This document shows positions 52,014 to 64,000 of a stretch of 64,000 nt of DNA, one piece after another. The DNA is taken from the NCBI GenBank assembly GCA_037957365.1, contig JARHVA010008356.1, positions 166,501 to 230,500 on the forward strand, in the 5' to 3' direction. Origin of the DNA: Torreya grandis. Lineage: Eukaryota; Streptophyta; Pinopsida; Cupressales; Taxaceae. The notes below the pieces were generated by a model. It was not told the origin of the DNA. It searched no databases and saw nothing but the letters and a program-made list of their open reading frames with translations. Within the stretch, counting starts at the first letter, position 1. Every line of letters starts with the position of its first letter. Both the position numbers and the translations under genes were made by a program.

Positions 52014-53450
52014 TGCTAAAACTATTAGCTATCTAGATAACACCTAATAATGATCAAATCGCTCAAATTTGAATTATACCTATACTAATAAGGGAATGAT
52101 CTAAGGCCATGGGATGCCTATATCTAGATCATACCTCTATATTTTGATGAGTCTATCTCCTTTGAATATATGAATTGATGAAAAATTACTAAACCTATTT
52201 TGAATTTTGGGGTGAAAAGGGAAGAAGAAATTGAAAATGAAACCTACTTTACCTTAGGTGATGCACCTAAATAGTTGTTTATCCTTTGAAAGCTTTGAAA
52301 CTAAGGCACACATATGGATCAAAATAATCTCTATAGACCATTTATAAACATTAGTGTTTCAAAATAAGGCTTGAAATAATATTTGTAGATTGAAGACATG
52401 TGCATGAAGGTTTCTAAAGACACTACATATAAACAATCTTCAGTACAAATTCTATTTTTAACTCTTTAATTAACTTTTTGAGGATGAAATTATAGTAGTA
52501 GGTGAGGAAATTACCTAAAAAATATGACAAATATCACACATATATTATAGTACACAATCAAAAATACACACTACCACCATAAAATGATCTGTAAACAAAA
52601 TGCTTTATTTATTTTATGGTGCAAGTTACAATTTTTGTATACCTCTATATACCAGCTTCTAGGATCATTCTAAAAATGGATTTCTAAGCCAAAATATATA
52701 TATAAGAAGGAAAGACTCTATCCAACTAACGTAGAGGAGATAAGGATCAGTCTTTCTTGAGTTAACTCAAGACTAGATTCCTTTTATAATATTCAATTAA
52801 CTCAAGACTATATATGAGTAGAGAATTTTTAAAGTGCTTTTAAGGTATATAAAGTTGTTTAAACATTGTTTGACAAGATTAAGTATCTCTAGAAGAGGTT
52901 AAGGTAGTTTGGGAGGTCTAAGATCTATAATACCTATGGATTTAGACATGTTTTAAACCACTTATTATGATAATAACTTTGTTAACATGATATTGTAGAT
53001 GTTCAAACCTATTTCAATTCATAATATGAAGTATAATTATGTGTTCAAGATCACAATTCATGGTATAATTATTCAATATATTTCAAGCATTTTCTAGCCT
53101 TTTAAAGATACCAAATGACCCTCAAACACCTCATATTGGTCACAATGATTTATAAAACCTTTGGAAAGGGTAATTTAGTAGGTCTCTCATGGGTTAGAAA
53201 AGTCTTAAAAAGTTTGTATTTTCATCATATAGTCATGACTACGTGATTTCATATCATAAAGGTTCCTTTTTGAATCCAAACCCATCTTTTAATCACTAAA
53301 TTGACCCCATACATGGGAAATTATGATCCTTAAACTCCCCCCAATCATAATACCTATTTTAAAATGTCATTTTATTTGTATTTCCCCTCCTCATAACCTG
53401 CATAAAATATGGTGTTTACAAATTTTTTATAGGTTGTATGGAATATATAG

Positions 53451-53505
<55 letters not shown>

Positions 53506-54640
53506 GAGGTAATAAAGTTAAATTAGATCTCATGGAAAGTGTCACATAGGAGTTTCATGACCAAAATGTGTAGGAGAAGTTCAAAACCAATCAATTTCTC
53601 CATTGAGCTCTTTTGCAACTTGGGCAAGATCTCAGGTCTTTCCTCTATCCATACAAGAGAGAGAGATGAGGAGTTATGAATTTTGTTAGAGGAAGGGAAT
53701 ATATTTAACTATCCATTATTGGCACTATTATGTAGATTTATTTATATGCTTTATGAACAATCACTAACAATCTAGGCACTCAAATGGTCTTCTTCATCTG
53801 TGTAGGGGTTAAAATGACATCAATTTTGGTACATTCTAAAAATGGTTTTATATATTTATATTTAAAGGTTTTTTATAGAGTTTATCAATTTCATTTCATG
53901 GTATCATTCAATCCTAGTTCACATGTGTAAGCATATAAGGCAAGAACACCTCCATGACTACTTCCTTTGTAGGTTATAAGTAGTTTGTAGAGTTTATAGT
54001 ACATGAAATAAAAGTGTTTCAAGGTTTTTAATTAGGTGTTAATTCCCTAAGATACCACTTAATATCTCCTTTATTTCCCGTAAACACTCAATTGAGTTAT
54101 CAAATCAAATAATACTGTTAGATCCCTGTCTCCAATGGTGACTATCATGGTGTTGTATGACCTCCTTTGCAAGTGAAGGGTAATGTAGTTATATAAAGTC
54201 AGTAGGATGCATCATATATATACATGAATCTTATTTTCAAGTAATTATACTAAATAATTTCACTCACTAACTATTCCTCACTTCACTGTACTCAATTCCC
54301 ATCCTCATCCTTAGTCTGTTATGCAAAAAATGAGCCTTAATGTATCACCTAAAGGCCTACTGTACAAACTAGTCACATAGAATGTTCACTATTGGATGAG
54401 GTATTAAGGATATTTATGAGTTTTTTATGGGTCATGGGGTCATATAAAGGAGGTATGGAGATATAAAAACCAAGGCCAAAGTAAGGATTAATAGTCTCAA
54501 CTCAGTCCTAAGAGCATAAGCTTAGTTAAGTCTTTTATGAGTATACATAAGACTATAGATCTGATGTTGGAATAACACTATAGTAATGATGAATTTTAGG
54601 GGATTTATAGGGGAAAAAGTGTTGGAAAAAATATTATTGA
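52014..54640 (-). repeat. 5' LTR of Gypsy-3, related to NA1 and NA2 LTRs
   Basis: Begins TGCTAAAACTATTAGC on the plus strand (NA1: TGCTAACTTACTTG). Blocks in the same order as in NA1 and NA2: ctaataaggga-tgatctaagg, cctctatattttgatgag, tctcctttgaatat, ggggtgaaaagggaag, gatgcacctaaat. A TATA-like run at 52691-52704 lies 680 bp from the edge, against 770-790 bp in the other LTRs. Similarity drops in the U3 part. The right end is uncertain; ttataggggaaaaagtgttgg at 54615 resembles the gggggaaaa ends of NA2. Confidence 0.6.
53451..53503. repeat. (AC)n microsatellite
   Basis: About 52 bp of AC dinucleotides inside the Gypsy-3 LTR. Confidence 0.97.
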
Positions 54641-57600
54641 TAGGGGTGAATAGTATTCAAAAATGTTTCATTCAATTCCACTTATCCATGTATGAATCAT
54701 TCTAAAAAGAATGTACATCTTAGCAAGCATAAACATAAAAACATAATAACAACATGAAAAAATAATATAAATAGGAAACCATATATGGGTAAAAAATGCA
54801 TTGATGAATCATATGGACTATAGTCCTATAAGACAAACATCTACCTTTAGTTGACTACCCACTCAACTTGGAGCACTAACTTAAGAGAGTCTTTAATTGA
54901 GCACCAACCCACCATGAATCACAAAAAATTAATCTATCAAGCACAAAATTTATAGCAGTTAGATGAGAACCAACCTAGTAAGGATCACCAGCCCCTAATT
55001 TACCAAGCACTCACTTGGCTTGAGCAGGAACCAGCTTGCAAGGAGGCACCAACCCCCTAGATGACACAACACCAACTCAACCACCTGATTATTTGATCAC
55101 TTTATAAACACTTATTTATTATAAAATACATGATGATATAAACTTTTATCTCTTCACTCTTATAAATCCCTATCAAACTAACCTTTAACCCTCTTCACTC
55201 AAATAGCCTTCTTCATGGCTTGATTATGTCTTCTAACCTTGAAACACATATGTAGAACCTCTATTATATTTTCATAATACTTATTGGATTGTCCACATGA
55301 CCTATTTCTACTCACAAATGATCTATATCATTCACTTATTCTCTACTTCCATCACTCTCTAATCATTATTTTTTTATCCACTCTAAGTGCTACCAAAATA
55401 GGCCTAATTACCTTAATTTTATACAAGTCACTTGATCATATCCTTATAGGTTAGTTATATATTCAATTAAATTAGGTCGGCCATGAATATTTCTTAGCAT
55501 ATTAAAATAACATGCCTTAATCATGAATAAACCACTATATTAGGTTGGCCATACATCAATTAGCCCTTCTCTTTTAAGATTATGGAGACTTAATAGGCCT
55601 TATTAACAACATGTTACCCTTTGGTATTCCTTAAAACTTATCCAAAAATCTCAAACAATAGGAAGACATCATAATATAATATAATATCCCTTATCCAAAT
55701 TTAATTTAGGTCTAAAATACCCTTTATTTCCAACTACCACTTGAACCCTTCTTCAAATCATTACTTATAAAAATGCCTACACATATATAAAAACTCTATC
55801 TTGAATAAATGAGTTATATAGTCAATTTTTCCAAATAGACATGGAAAAAAATTACATATTTAGAAACCTCATGACCTAAAGGTAATCAAAAAATTTATTT
55901 TATGCTTCAACTTAAGGTAAAAAGGCTCAAAACACTCCTCTACAAGATTGTCACTCCAAACTACCAACTGACTCCAAAACATAGTCAAGGAAACATGAAC
56001 ATATGACACATGACTGAATATATTCCTGAGATTTCAATAAATGAGCATGATATTAAAACATCCCTATAATAAATTCAGCTAATTGTATCAATAACTCTAA
56101 TGAAAATTATTGTTCTTATAGACCAATCTTCTAAACTTCTCTCTTACAGATTCTATGCAGTCAGATAAGCCATTTTCCCTTCAATTTTCAACCACTTTAA
56201 TAGACTTCCAAGATTTTAAAAATCATAGATACATCATTCAAGACCCAAAAACCATCATCATGCATTTAAATTCATCACTCCTTTATGAAAACACATCAAA
56301 AACCATCTTCTCTCTTCTTTTTTATTTCCTCACTATATACACCACTAGGTCTGTTAGCAAATGACCAATTTGGATCACCAAATTTTCACAACTAAGATAT
56401 GTAACCTATTTATAAATCTTCATGAATATCAATTATAATTCTCATAATCTAATATTCATCCACTTTACATCGTTGACTTGGTTAACTTTGTCTATTACAA
56501 CAAATCTTCGAAAGATAAACACTTTTCTATAGGTTCTTCTCATTTACTTTAGAAACCAATCACACTTGGAGATGCCTAGGAGAGTTAATTTCAAATTCTA
56601 ATCACTTTTTTGACCACATTAAACCTTTATAATCTATTTATAATAAGATTTTTAATATCAGGTCCTTGTTAGGGTTTTATGAGGGTTTAAACTAACTTCT
56701 AGTCTTACTAATCATTCATAAAACTTAGCTCTTATTTCTAGAAACCAATGATTATAACTATGAGATATAACCCTTAATAATCAACCATGAACATATTTGG
56801 TTCTCATGAAAATTATGTACATGCCAATGATCATTGAGAAAACCTTCTCAAGTAGATCATTCTTCGTTCTATGCACTTGAGAAACCTTGAAATACTTTTG
56901 AAGACATTTTATTGCAAACCTTGATATGTAACTTCATGCACATAATTAAAAAACTTTACTCACCTATGTCAATTTTATCCATATCACTCATGTCATGGAA
57001 AATGATCGTGTTACTTCATTTGGACACTATTTCTATTCTTGCTTCCTAAGGTTTGACTTAAAACTCTTATTATGCCTTGAATCTGACCTTTTATCCACTC
57101 TATAGACTTCACCTTCAAACTTTCTAGTGTTTCAATATCTCTTATGTATGCTCAAATAACCTCACAGACTCACTCTTCTTCAAAAATTCAATAGAACTTC
57201 TTTAGAAATACTTATAGATCTTTAGAGCTTGATTGTAACTTCTTCAAAGTTACATACACAAATCTTTAGAGCTGAAATTTTGATCATTCACAAGGTCCTC
57301 AACACCTCATGTTCAAATTCAAACAACCTATCTAATTTTCAAACATTTTTAGGTGTTCCTAAAAGCAATCTAATATTCATAGCTCAATCAAAGCATCTTT
57401 AGAACTACTTACACAAATATTAGGATCATACTTCTTTTTTAGAGCTCACTCATTACATCATACCACCTATAAATACTATCTCACAAGGTTTAGACAAAGC
57501 CTTACAATATGCTTTTCACTTTATGTACTAACTTATACTCATAAATTTTCTTTATCAATGATTTCAATCAAGCTTACATTCAAACATTACTTAAACAACA

Positions 57601-58931
57601 TTCTCTCATCACAACAACAACATTCATTATGTTAGCAACATAACTCATTATATACATACCTTGAGGATTACTTAACCAATCATCTGCATAATAACCTTTG
57701 ACATCAATGATATTAGATTGACATCAATGAAAGAGCCGTTAAATATTCATAAAAACTTTTGACATCAATGACAATGTTAAATATCAAAATTTAACACTCA
57801 TTGACAATGCTTAATAATCTCTCCATCAATTAATGAAAATGGTCAACAATCTCCTTATTTTTCATTAATGGCAAACATAATGAGAGAATTCTATCAACCA
57901 CTTTGATGGTAATCATATATTAGACCTAGTTATTGCCTTTTCTTTCTATCTCTTTCTATTATTTCTCCTTTTTCTGTTCTTTTATGATATTAATGATCTT
58001 TCTTCCTTTTCTTTTATTTTTTGATATTTATTACCCTTTGACATTAATGACAAAGGTCTTTTATAATTATCATATCTTTTATAATGAACTCATATTATAT
58101 AATCAATTCAACATACATCAGGCTCAATCAAAAAATTGAATATCTCCCCCTCAAACCAAGCATCCAACATGCTTATGCTAGCAATATACATCAAATACCA
58201 TCTATAACTACTGAAAACACACTCTTCTCCCTATAAGCTGAAACTATCTCTCAAAGACATTTAGATGATACACTATTTTTAGAAACTATGGTAACCTTCT
58301 ATGATAAACATTTTTAAAAATTTCTCAATTAAGTCATTTTTTTAGTTAATTCATCAAGAGATCAAAAAATATAGTCTATGAAGTATCTCAAACTCAATAT
58401 ATTTTTATCTCCATGCATATCAACAATAATCACTTTCTTGACAAATAAAATAGAGCTACCAATCTCCACTTTAAACCAAGCATGTCTTCTTTCAAATGAA
58501 TAGAAACTCAATATCACATACCTTTCTTGACATGGTAGAAGAAGATACCAAAATCTTGACCATACACATGGCTATCCCATACTAGATATGAAATATGCAT
58601 TAGAGTAAATTTTAATTTAAAGTAGGCCTCCAAAATAAATTTTTAAATTGTGAAATATGACATGAAAATAATATAAATCAATTAAACTATGACATCATCC
58701 CTTAGGTATGACATCACATTAAAAAATATATTATTTTTTATCTATTATATAAAACTTACTAAATCCTCTGAACTAACCCACTTTGGTTAAAATAACCCTA
58801 CTGGATTTAATCCAAACTCTTTAATGTATTTTAATATGAAAAAATAACCCTATTTTTAAAAATCTATTATAGTATCTTCTTACAGTTGCTTCTACTCTAG
58901 TATTGGTAGTTAGACATTAATGTTGTTGCCA
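54641..58931. other. AT-rich intergenic DNA with minor repeats
   Basis: No gene or element domain recognised. 54860-55075 holds a loosely repeated phrase around gagcaccaaccca. 57697-57775 has ttgacatcaatga four times, with one variant at 58038. A CT-rich ctccccctcaaacc at 58144-58157 would be a polypurine tract on the minus strand, but no LTR or domain beside it confirms this. Confidence 0.4.
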
Positions 58932-59335
58932 TATCAAGTTTTTTTATGTTATTTTCTTTTAACTCAGCCCAAGAACAATGCCACCACCATTCTTTTTATC
59001 TCTTTTGTTTCCACTCAAGCATAACCACATTCCATTTTAGTCAAGGATTTCAACATACTCAAAAAGCCCCTCTGTGCTTTCAACAAACTACAAATATGTG
59101 TTTATCTCCATGTCTAGACATGACCTATATAAAATGTATATGTACTATGGTCATTTTTATTTCTAGGAGCATGAGCCACTTCACATCTATTTCCTACCTT
59201 TAACAATTATATCTTGAAAGTGACTTTATTCAATTCTATCATGAGTTTCATTCTACGTTGGTCAACACATATTTGATTTTACATTATTGTGAATTGATGG
59301 GAAGGTTACATGGAGACCCAAATTTACCTAGTTAC
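58932..59335 (+). repeat. Direct duplication, copy 1
   Basis: Matches 59515-59915 over about 400 bp in the same order: ttattttctttaactca, gccaccattctttttatct, ttttagtcaaggatttcaa, gtactatggtcat and tgtgaattgatgggaagg. Copies differ by substitutions and small indels. Not recognised as a known element. Confidence 0.8.
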
Positions 59336-59514
59336 TATGCCAGTTTGGGTGAAGTGGTGGTGTAAAGTGGTTTGGTAGCGCATGACTATAATGAGGTTTG
59401 AGACAAAATGCTTCTCTCATGATTTGAACAAGTGACCTGCTATAAACCAAACATATTTCTATTGGATGAACGTGCATAAAACTATTTATATTGATGATGA
59501 TGATGCCTAAGAAA

Positions 59515-59915
59515 ATAATACCAAGTTATATTATTTTATTTTCTTTAACTCAACCTAAGAGAAACATTGCCACCATTCTTTTTATCTCAATTTTTTCAAC
59601 TCAGGTAGAATCATATTTCATTTTAGTCAAGGATTTCAATGAACTGAGAAATCCCCTTTACACTTTCAATAGACTAAAAATATACATTTATCTCTATATA
59701 TATATAGGACATATATATAATATATATGTACTATGGTCATGTTTCTTTCCAAGAGTGTGAGTCACTTCACGTCTATTTCTTGTGTTTAATAATTATATCA
59801 TGATTCTATCACGAGTTTCATAATACATTAGTTGTTGTATATCTAATTTTACTTTATTGTGAATTGATGGGAAGGGTAGAGGGAGACCCACATTTAGTTG
59901 CTTAGTATAATTTAT
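59515..59915 (+). repeat. Direct duplication, copy 2
   Basis: Second copy of 58932-59335, about 580 bp downstream. It contains a (TA)-rich expansion at 59691-59729 that the first copy lacks. Confidence 0.8.
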
Positions 59916-60027
59916 GATTGGTTTTGAGGGCTCTATTTGGGAATTAAATGGTAGGGTTAAATTCCTCAAAAGGGGAGACAGATGACATTTACTATCATTT
60001 TGACAAGTTATGGGTGATCTCTTTCTA

Positions 60028-60110
60028 ATTGGTGGTCGTGGGTTGTTTTGTTGGGATCTTCATTTTTCCAATTAGTGTTTATGGTTTGTTTTGTTGGGAT
60101 CTTCACAATC
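60028..60110 (+). repeat. Short tandem duplication (about 47 bp unit)
   Basis: ttgttttgttgggatcttca occurs at about 60043-60062 and again at 60088-60107, each preceded by tggtcgtggg or tgtttatgg variants. Confidence 0.65.
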
Positions 60111-60469
60111 ATGTTTGGTATTTATTAATTGATATAATTAATATACCATTATCCTTTAGTTAGGATAATTTGGAAGTTTGGGAGGATTTTATTTTTGATG
60201 AAAATATTTATTCTTATTTAAATTTTCTTATTTGAGAATTAATTTTTTTTAATTATTATAACTGTTAATTCTTGTTAGATATATTTAGATAAGTTGAATG
60301 CTTATGTATTTTAGATTGTAAATACTTAAAAATATCTTTGTAGTGTTTTTTATTAGCCAATTGGTATTGTTGAATTTGGTGCTAGGTTAGGGAAAAAAAG
60401 TCAACAAATGTTGTGTGAACAACTCAACAAGTATAGATATAATCACAAAATAAAAATATACAATTCTTG

Positions 60470-60630
60470 TAAATTTATTTTCACCTTTGAGGCAATTTAT
60501 AGTTTGATAGGACTGGTGGATGGCTTAATTTGGTTTTGTGTTTTATGTAATGTTTAGTTTATGCACACTTTGTGCTCTTTATAATACACTTTTTATTTCT
60601 TAATAAACTTCTTATTTATTGAAAAAAATA
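60470..60630 (+). mobile_element. Possible LINE 3' end with poly(A) tail
   Basis: The stretch ending tttataatacactttttat, then ttcttaataaacttcttatt and a run of A at 60619-60625, resembles the 3' ends of plant L1-type LINEs (T-rich, AATAAA-like signal, short oligo-A). No coding part is recognised upstream, so a short 5'-truncated copy is the best guess. Confidence 0.35.
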
Positions 60631-62421
60631 TATTTAACTACTCCTGTGAGTCCTAAAACTACAAATGATAATACTTAATATACACTACTCTATATATTAT
60701 ATTTATTATTCTTTTCATGATGTAGTGGTGTAATATTAGGAGTGGAAAATATATAAAAACTATAATAAACTACACCTACTACTTACCTTTGTTTTGTCCA
60801 TATGACTTTGTGGTGTAACTTTCTACTTTTAATGCAAAGTATGGTTATTGTGTAAATATTTTGTTGTGTTAACTCCCTATTATTGTGCTCTCCTAGTTGG
60901 TTGTGGGTAACATTGAAAGATTAATTTTATAATTTTCTATCAATTTATGTTTTAAAGAGAGTTATAGTTTAGTTCTATTCTCAAATATTTTGGTTTTATA
61001 AAAAATAAACAATAAATCTATTTCAGTGAAAAAATAAGCAAATGTATGACAATGGTAGGGGAGAATGATTGTAAGTGTGGCACCAACTACACTTGTGACT
61101 CCTGATATTGAAAATTACAATATTCATATACATAAAATACACAAAATCTAGTGGGATTATCATGTACTAAAACAAAGACATTCAAAGGAAAAATATAATT
61201 AGGCTAATAGTCCACATAGGTTTGAAAGTACTTGATGGATCTTCCCAAACTTGTACATTTGATAAGTTACCCAACTTAGATAGTAGTGTAGTCACCAACC
61301 CAAAAATACTTAATTTATTTGTTTTATTTCTATGATTTTGTATTGATAGAATGAAATATTATTTTAAATCAATATTTTCCACATGACCATCCATTTTGAT
61401 ATCCTAATCATATCCTACCACTTTAGGCCTCAACATTGAATACATAAAATTCACCATTGTTATTAACGAGGGCTCAAAAACATTGAAAATATCCTCATTA
61501 TTAGTAGGGCCCTAAATAAAATTAGACACCTTATTTTGTGTTGACCTTATCAACATTATGATAGTGAGAGGTGAAGGGGAGATAAATTTTGAGAAAGCCA
61601 AGGAAAAATGAGAAAAGACTAGAGATGAGACCAATAAAAACAACCATGTGAAGCATTATTATCTTCATGATGATATGCCACCACCATATCTCTCAACTAC
61701 TATAAGGGATACCTAACGTATGTGGTGTGACCATCAAAAGAGTGAAGGAAAAGGCTCAAGGCTATATGAAAACTATCAAACCAAATTTATGAAATATTTA
61801 TTAATAAGATATTCTAATTTGACCCACTTATGCACATCATTGGAGTGGATAAATATTCCATTAATGAGATTAATAGCACCAAAGTTAGCAAGGAATTACA
61901 TTGTGTTATTTGTTTCTATAAAAATATGATTGAAATAAATACCCTAAAAGGACCCTTCTAGAACTAATGCATCATCTATAGTTGATCACTTATTTATATC
62001 GTCAATTATAATATAGGAATCACATTCCACTTATAAATTTTAAATGTTATAATCTAGATCCTAATTAAGGTCTTCCTCTAAAGGATAAAATTTGATTATT
62101 ATTTTCTCCTTCTTTATCTCTAATCAAATTTTCTACCCCTTTTGGTTCAAGATGGACTATTGGGGTATTGTTGTGGCATATGCAAGTGATCTTGTTTCTA
62201 ATGGTATCTCCCAATAGTCCACATGGATTTTAAAGTACTTGAGGGATCTTCTTGAATAAAATAATGTGATTGAGTTTACTTGAGTGCTATACTTGAATCG
62301 ACCTAATGACTAAGTTTAATAACCACTTATAATGTAAAAAAAACCATCAATGAAGGTGTCACAAATATTATCATAGAGTCTTCACTCATCCCAGCTAGGC
62401 TCTTCCATGTTTGGGTTAATT
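60631..62421. other. AT-rich DNA with weak coding traces
   Basis: 61540-61925 has a plus-strand frame reading SEGKGSRLYENYQTKFMKYL and LTHLCTSLEWINIPL with few stops, not recognised. tagtccacat followed by aagtacttga and ggatcttc occurs twice (61209-61250 and 62216-62253). Nothing else found. Confidence 0.4.
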
Positions 62422-62697
62422 TTACATAATTTTCCTCATTAACTCCACATGAAATTTGAAATTCCTTCTAATGATGTTTGGGTAGATGTTTCCATTATGG
62501 AAATCTATCAAGGCCTTTATAAAAAACATGAAGTATGTCTTATCCCTATCATCAAAGGAAAATTGTCCTTCTTTAACGAGAACCTTGGTCCCATGAACCC
62601 TTTTATTTAAACTAGATGATATAATTTGATTACTCATGGAAAAGTTGCATTGCTTCTCTGGAAAGATCATGAGTGTCCCTCCATTGTTCCATTTCAT
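62422..62697 (-). pseudogene. Unrecognised 91-codon ORF near LINE remnant
   Basis: Open frame (MKWNNGGTLMIFPEKQCNFS ... HVELMRKIM), basic and without a domain I know. It lies 60 bp past the decayed RNase H on the same strand, so it may be 3' LINE sequence or an older insertion. Protein-coding status is uncertain. Confidence 0.25.
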
Positions 62698-62759
62698 TAA
62701 TTATAACCCATGTGTATGTAAAATGGTTAGATACCTTATTTATTTACCTATACACACAT

Positions 62760-64000
62760 ATATAGAAGGCTTGAAATTGTTTAAGTGCATTCACGACATC
62801 ACTAATTATTTTCATATTCTATCTTGGTTTATTCTTATTAGATAAATAATTTATAATATTGAAAGAGTCACATTATACATCTAGATGAGTGATCCCCATA
62901 TCCCTATAAAATTGAATGCCCCAAAAATCTTCTTTTTCCTTAGATAAATTGTTTATTTGATTCCTAATTTATCTGCATATGTTATAACTAAGTTTCCATT
63001 AATATTTCTTAAAATTCCTCCTCCACCAGCTTTCTCTATGTTACCTTTAGAAGCACCATCAAAATTGAGCTTCATCCACCCTAGAGATATATGTAATCAT
63101 TTAACATTTCTTCTATCAATCTTATTTTGATCAATATTATTTTGATTCTTGATGTTAATATTGAAAATGGATAAAATTATGATTTCATCATCCCTAATAT
63201 TATATTTATTCTTATTCTTTATCACCATGAAATTCTCATGTATTGATTGAATGATTCGAGAAGACACCCTTTCCACTGATTTATTTTGGTTATGAAAAAT
63301 TCTTAGGTTTAGTTTCCACCATAGTCCTAAATCACATGAGGGATAGTAAATTTACATGGTTTTTTAAGTGTTTCACTAATGAAGGGGGATGACCATTGAA
63401 GGATACAATCTAAAACTAAATTTGGTTAACCCAACATACCTCATAATAGTTTACAATGATATTAAATTTTTTTTATGTAATGGGGAAAAGAATCATAAGA
63501 TAAAACATAGCTAAAGTATAATTTTCACATAAGACACACCTTCTTTAGATCATAATAACTTTCTTCACCAAGTTTTTGATAGTAATAATTTAGTTTTTTA
63601 TCACTAGCTAGAAGAAGATGTTGAGTTTGGGTAACATATCCATATCCCATATAATATTGCAAGGAAATCCATAAAAACTAGTGTTTAAGGCCACTTTATA
63701 TCATGATTTTACAATATAGTTCCCATCTATAAAGAAACAACACTAATTCATCCTCCCTAATGGATTGGATTATGTGACAGCTTTTAAGGAGCTTGTTTAA
63801 CTTAGGATGATATATCTTTCTTCTTGATTGAAAGAATCAAAAGGAATAGTTTTCTAAATTATAAATTCCTCCCTTTTGAGGCTTTATAATGTCTTTGAAA
63901 TAACATAGTTTAGATATACCTTTCATAGGCCATGATAACATATACAGTTGACTGAGTTTAGTGATATTGAAATCCTTAAAGCTTTGAGTTAAGTTTAAAA
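62760..64000 (-). pseudogene. LINE C-terminus: zinc-finger-like region plus RNase H
   Basis: At about 63085-63000 the minus strand reads LGWMKLNFDGASKGNIEKAG and GGGILRNINGN, the classic start of the RNase H carried by plant L1-type LINEs (RVT_3). After a frameshift, NNLSKEKEDFWGIQFYRDMG and THLDVQ-like/CDSFNIINYL continue it. Upstream (63650-63480) YYQKLGEESYYDLKKVCLM resembles the zf-RVT zone between RT and RNase H. RT itself would lie right of the window. The first Asp (FDGAS) and the D-S motif survive, but stops and frameshifts show that it is dead. Confidence 0.65.

Larger units (their letters stand above)
42655..54640 (-). mobile_element. Gypsy-3: Ty3/gypsy element with extra RNase H, split by a foldback element
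   Basis: On the minus strand the order is LTR (52014 and right), gag, protease, an RNase H, RT, a second RNase H and integrase. Integrase stops abruptly near 42655 and no 3' LTR follows, so the 3' end is deleted. The protease is divided by the 3669-bp insertion at 46285-49953. The gag-proximal LTR resembles those of NA1 and NA2. Confidence 0.85.

Noticed and set aside
53323..53526. ORF encoding a Thr-His repeat
   Set aside because: Translation of the (AC)n microsatellite.
58141..58157. Possible polypurine tract of a minus-strand LTR element
   Set aside because: No LTR pair, primer site or pol domain could be linked to it.

Overview
The window looks like nuclear, intergenic DNA of a large-genome land plant. 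It is very AT-rich, poor in CpG and full of old plant LTR retrotransposons. Decayed Ty3/gypsy pol reads of a kind I associate with gymnosperms and ferns, one Ty1/copia element primed by initiator tRNA-Met, and an L1-like LINE tail make a conifer-type genome likely. The species cannot be fixed from this. I see no intact host gene, tRNA, rRNA or CRISPR array. Nearly all open frames are relics of transposable elements broken by stops, and many stops sit where Gln (CAA/CAG) or Arg (CGA) would be expected, which fits C-to-T decay of methylated DNA.

Layout, left to right. 1-6091: a minus-strand non-autonomous LTR element (NA1) with 2.6 kb LTRs; its only ORF starts with a Tyr/Pro/His/Asp-rich domain. 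6092-14195: a plus-strand Ty3/gypsy relic (Gypsy-1: gag, protease, RT, RNase H, integrase, possible 3' LTR). 14196-22517: NA2, a second member of the NA1 family, whose two LTRs carry a 541-bp solo LTR (TSD TGTAT) and a 1.6-kb CACTA-like insertion holding a CT microsatellite. 22754-25644: a decayed ORF with a coiled-coil-like part, followed by an LTR-like sequence. 28980-32833: a Ty1/copia element with complete LTRs and a perfect TSD but a gutted interior. 33870-41499: plus-strand Gypsy-2. 42655-54640: minus-strand Gypsy-3, interrupted inside its protease by a 3.67-kb foldback element with 1.37-kb inverted arms. 54641-64000: AT-rich sequence with a 0.4-kb direct duplication, a possible LINE 3' tail and a LINE C-terminus (zinc-finger-like region plus RNase H) on the minus strand.

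Three observations stand out. (1) The foldback element 46285-49953 splits the Gypsy-3 protease codons; removing it together with one GAACC target duplication restores the reading frame. (2) NA1 and NA2 encode the same otherwise unrecognised Tyr/Pro-rich protein, and their LTRs match the gag-proximal LTR of Gypsy-3 in start, internal blocks and TATA spacing, so Gypsy-3-like elements are plausible mobilising partners. (3) Gypsy-3 carries a second RNase H with its acidic residues kept, placed between protease and RT, unlike the RT-RH-aRH-INT order known for the Tat lineage.

All calls were made by reading the sequence. Boundaries described as approximate may be off by tens to hundreds of bases.
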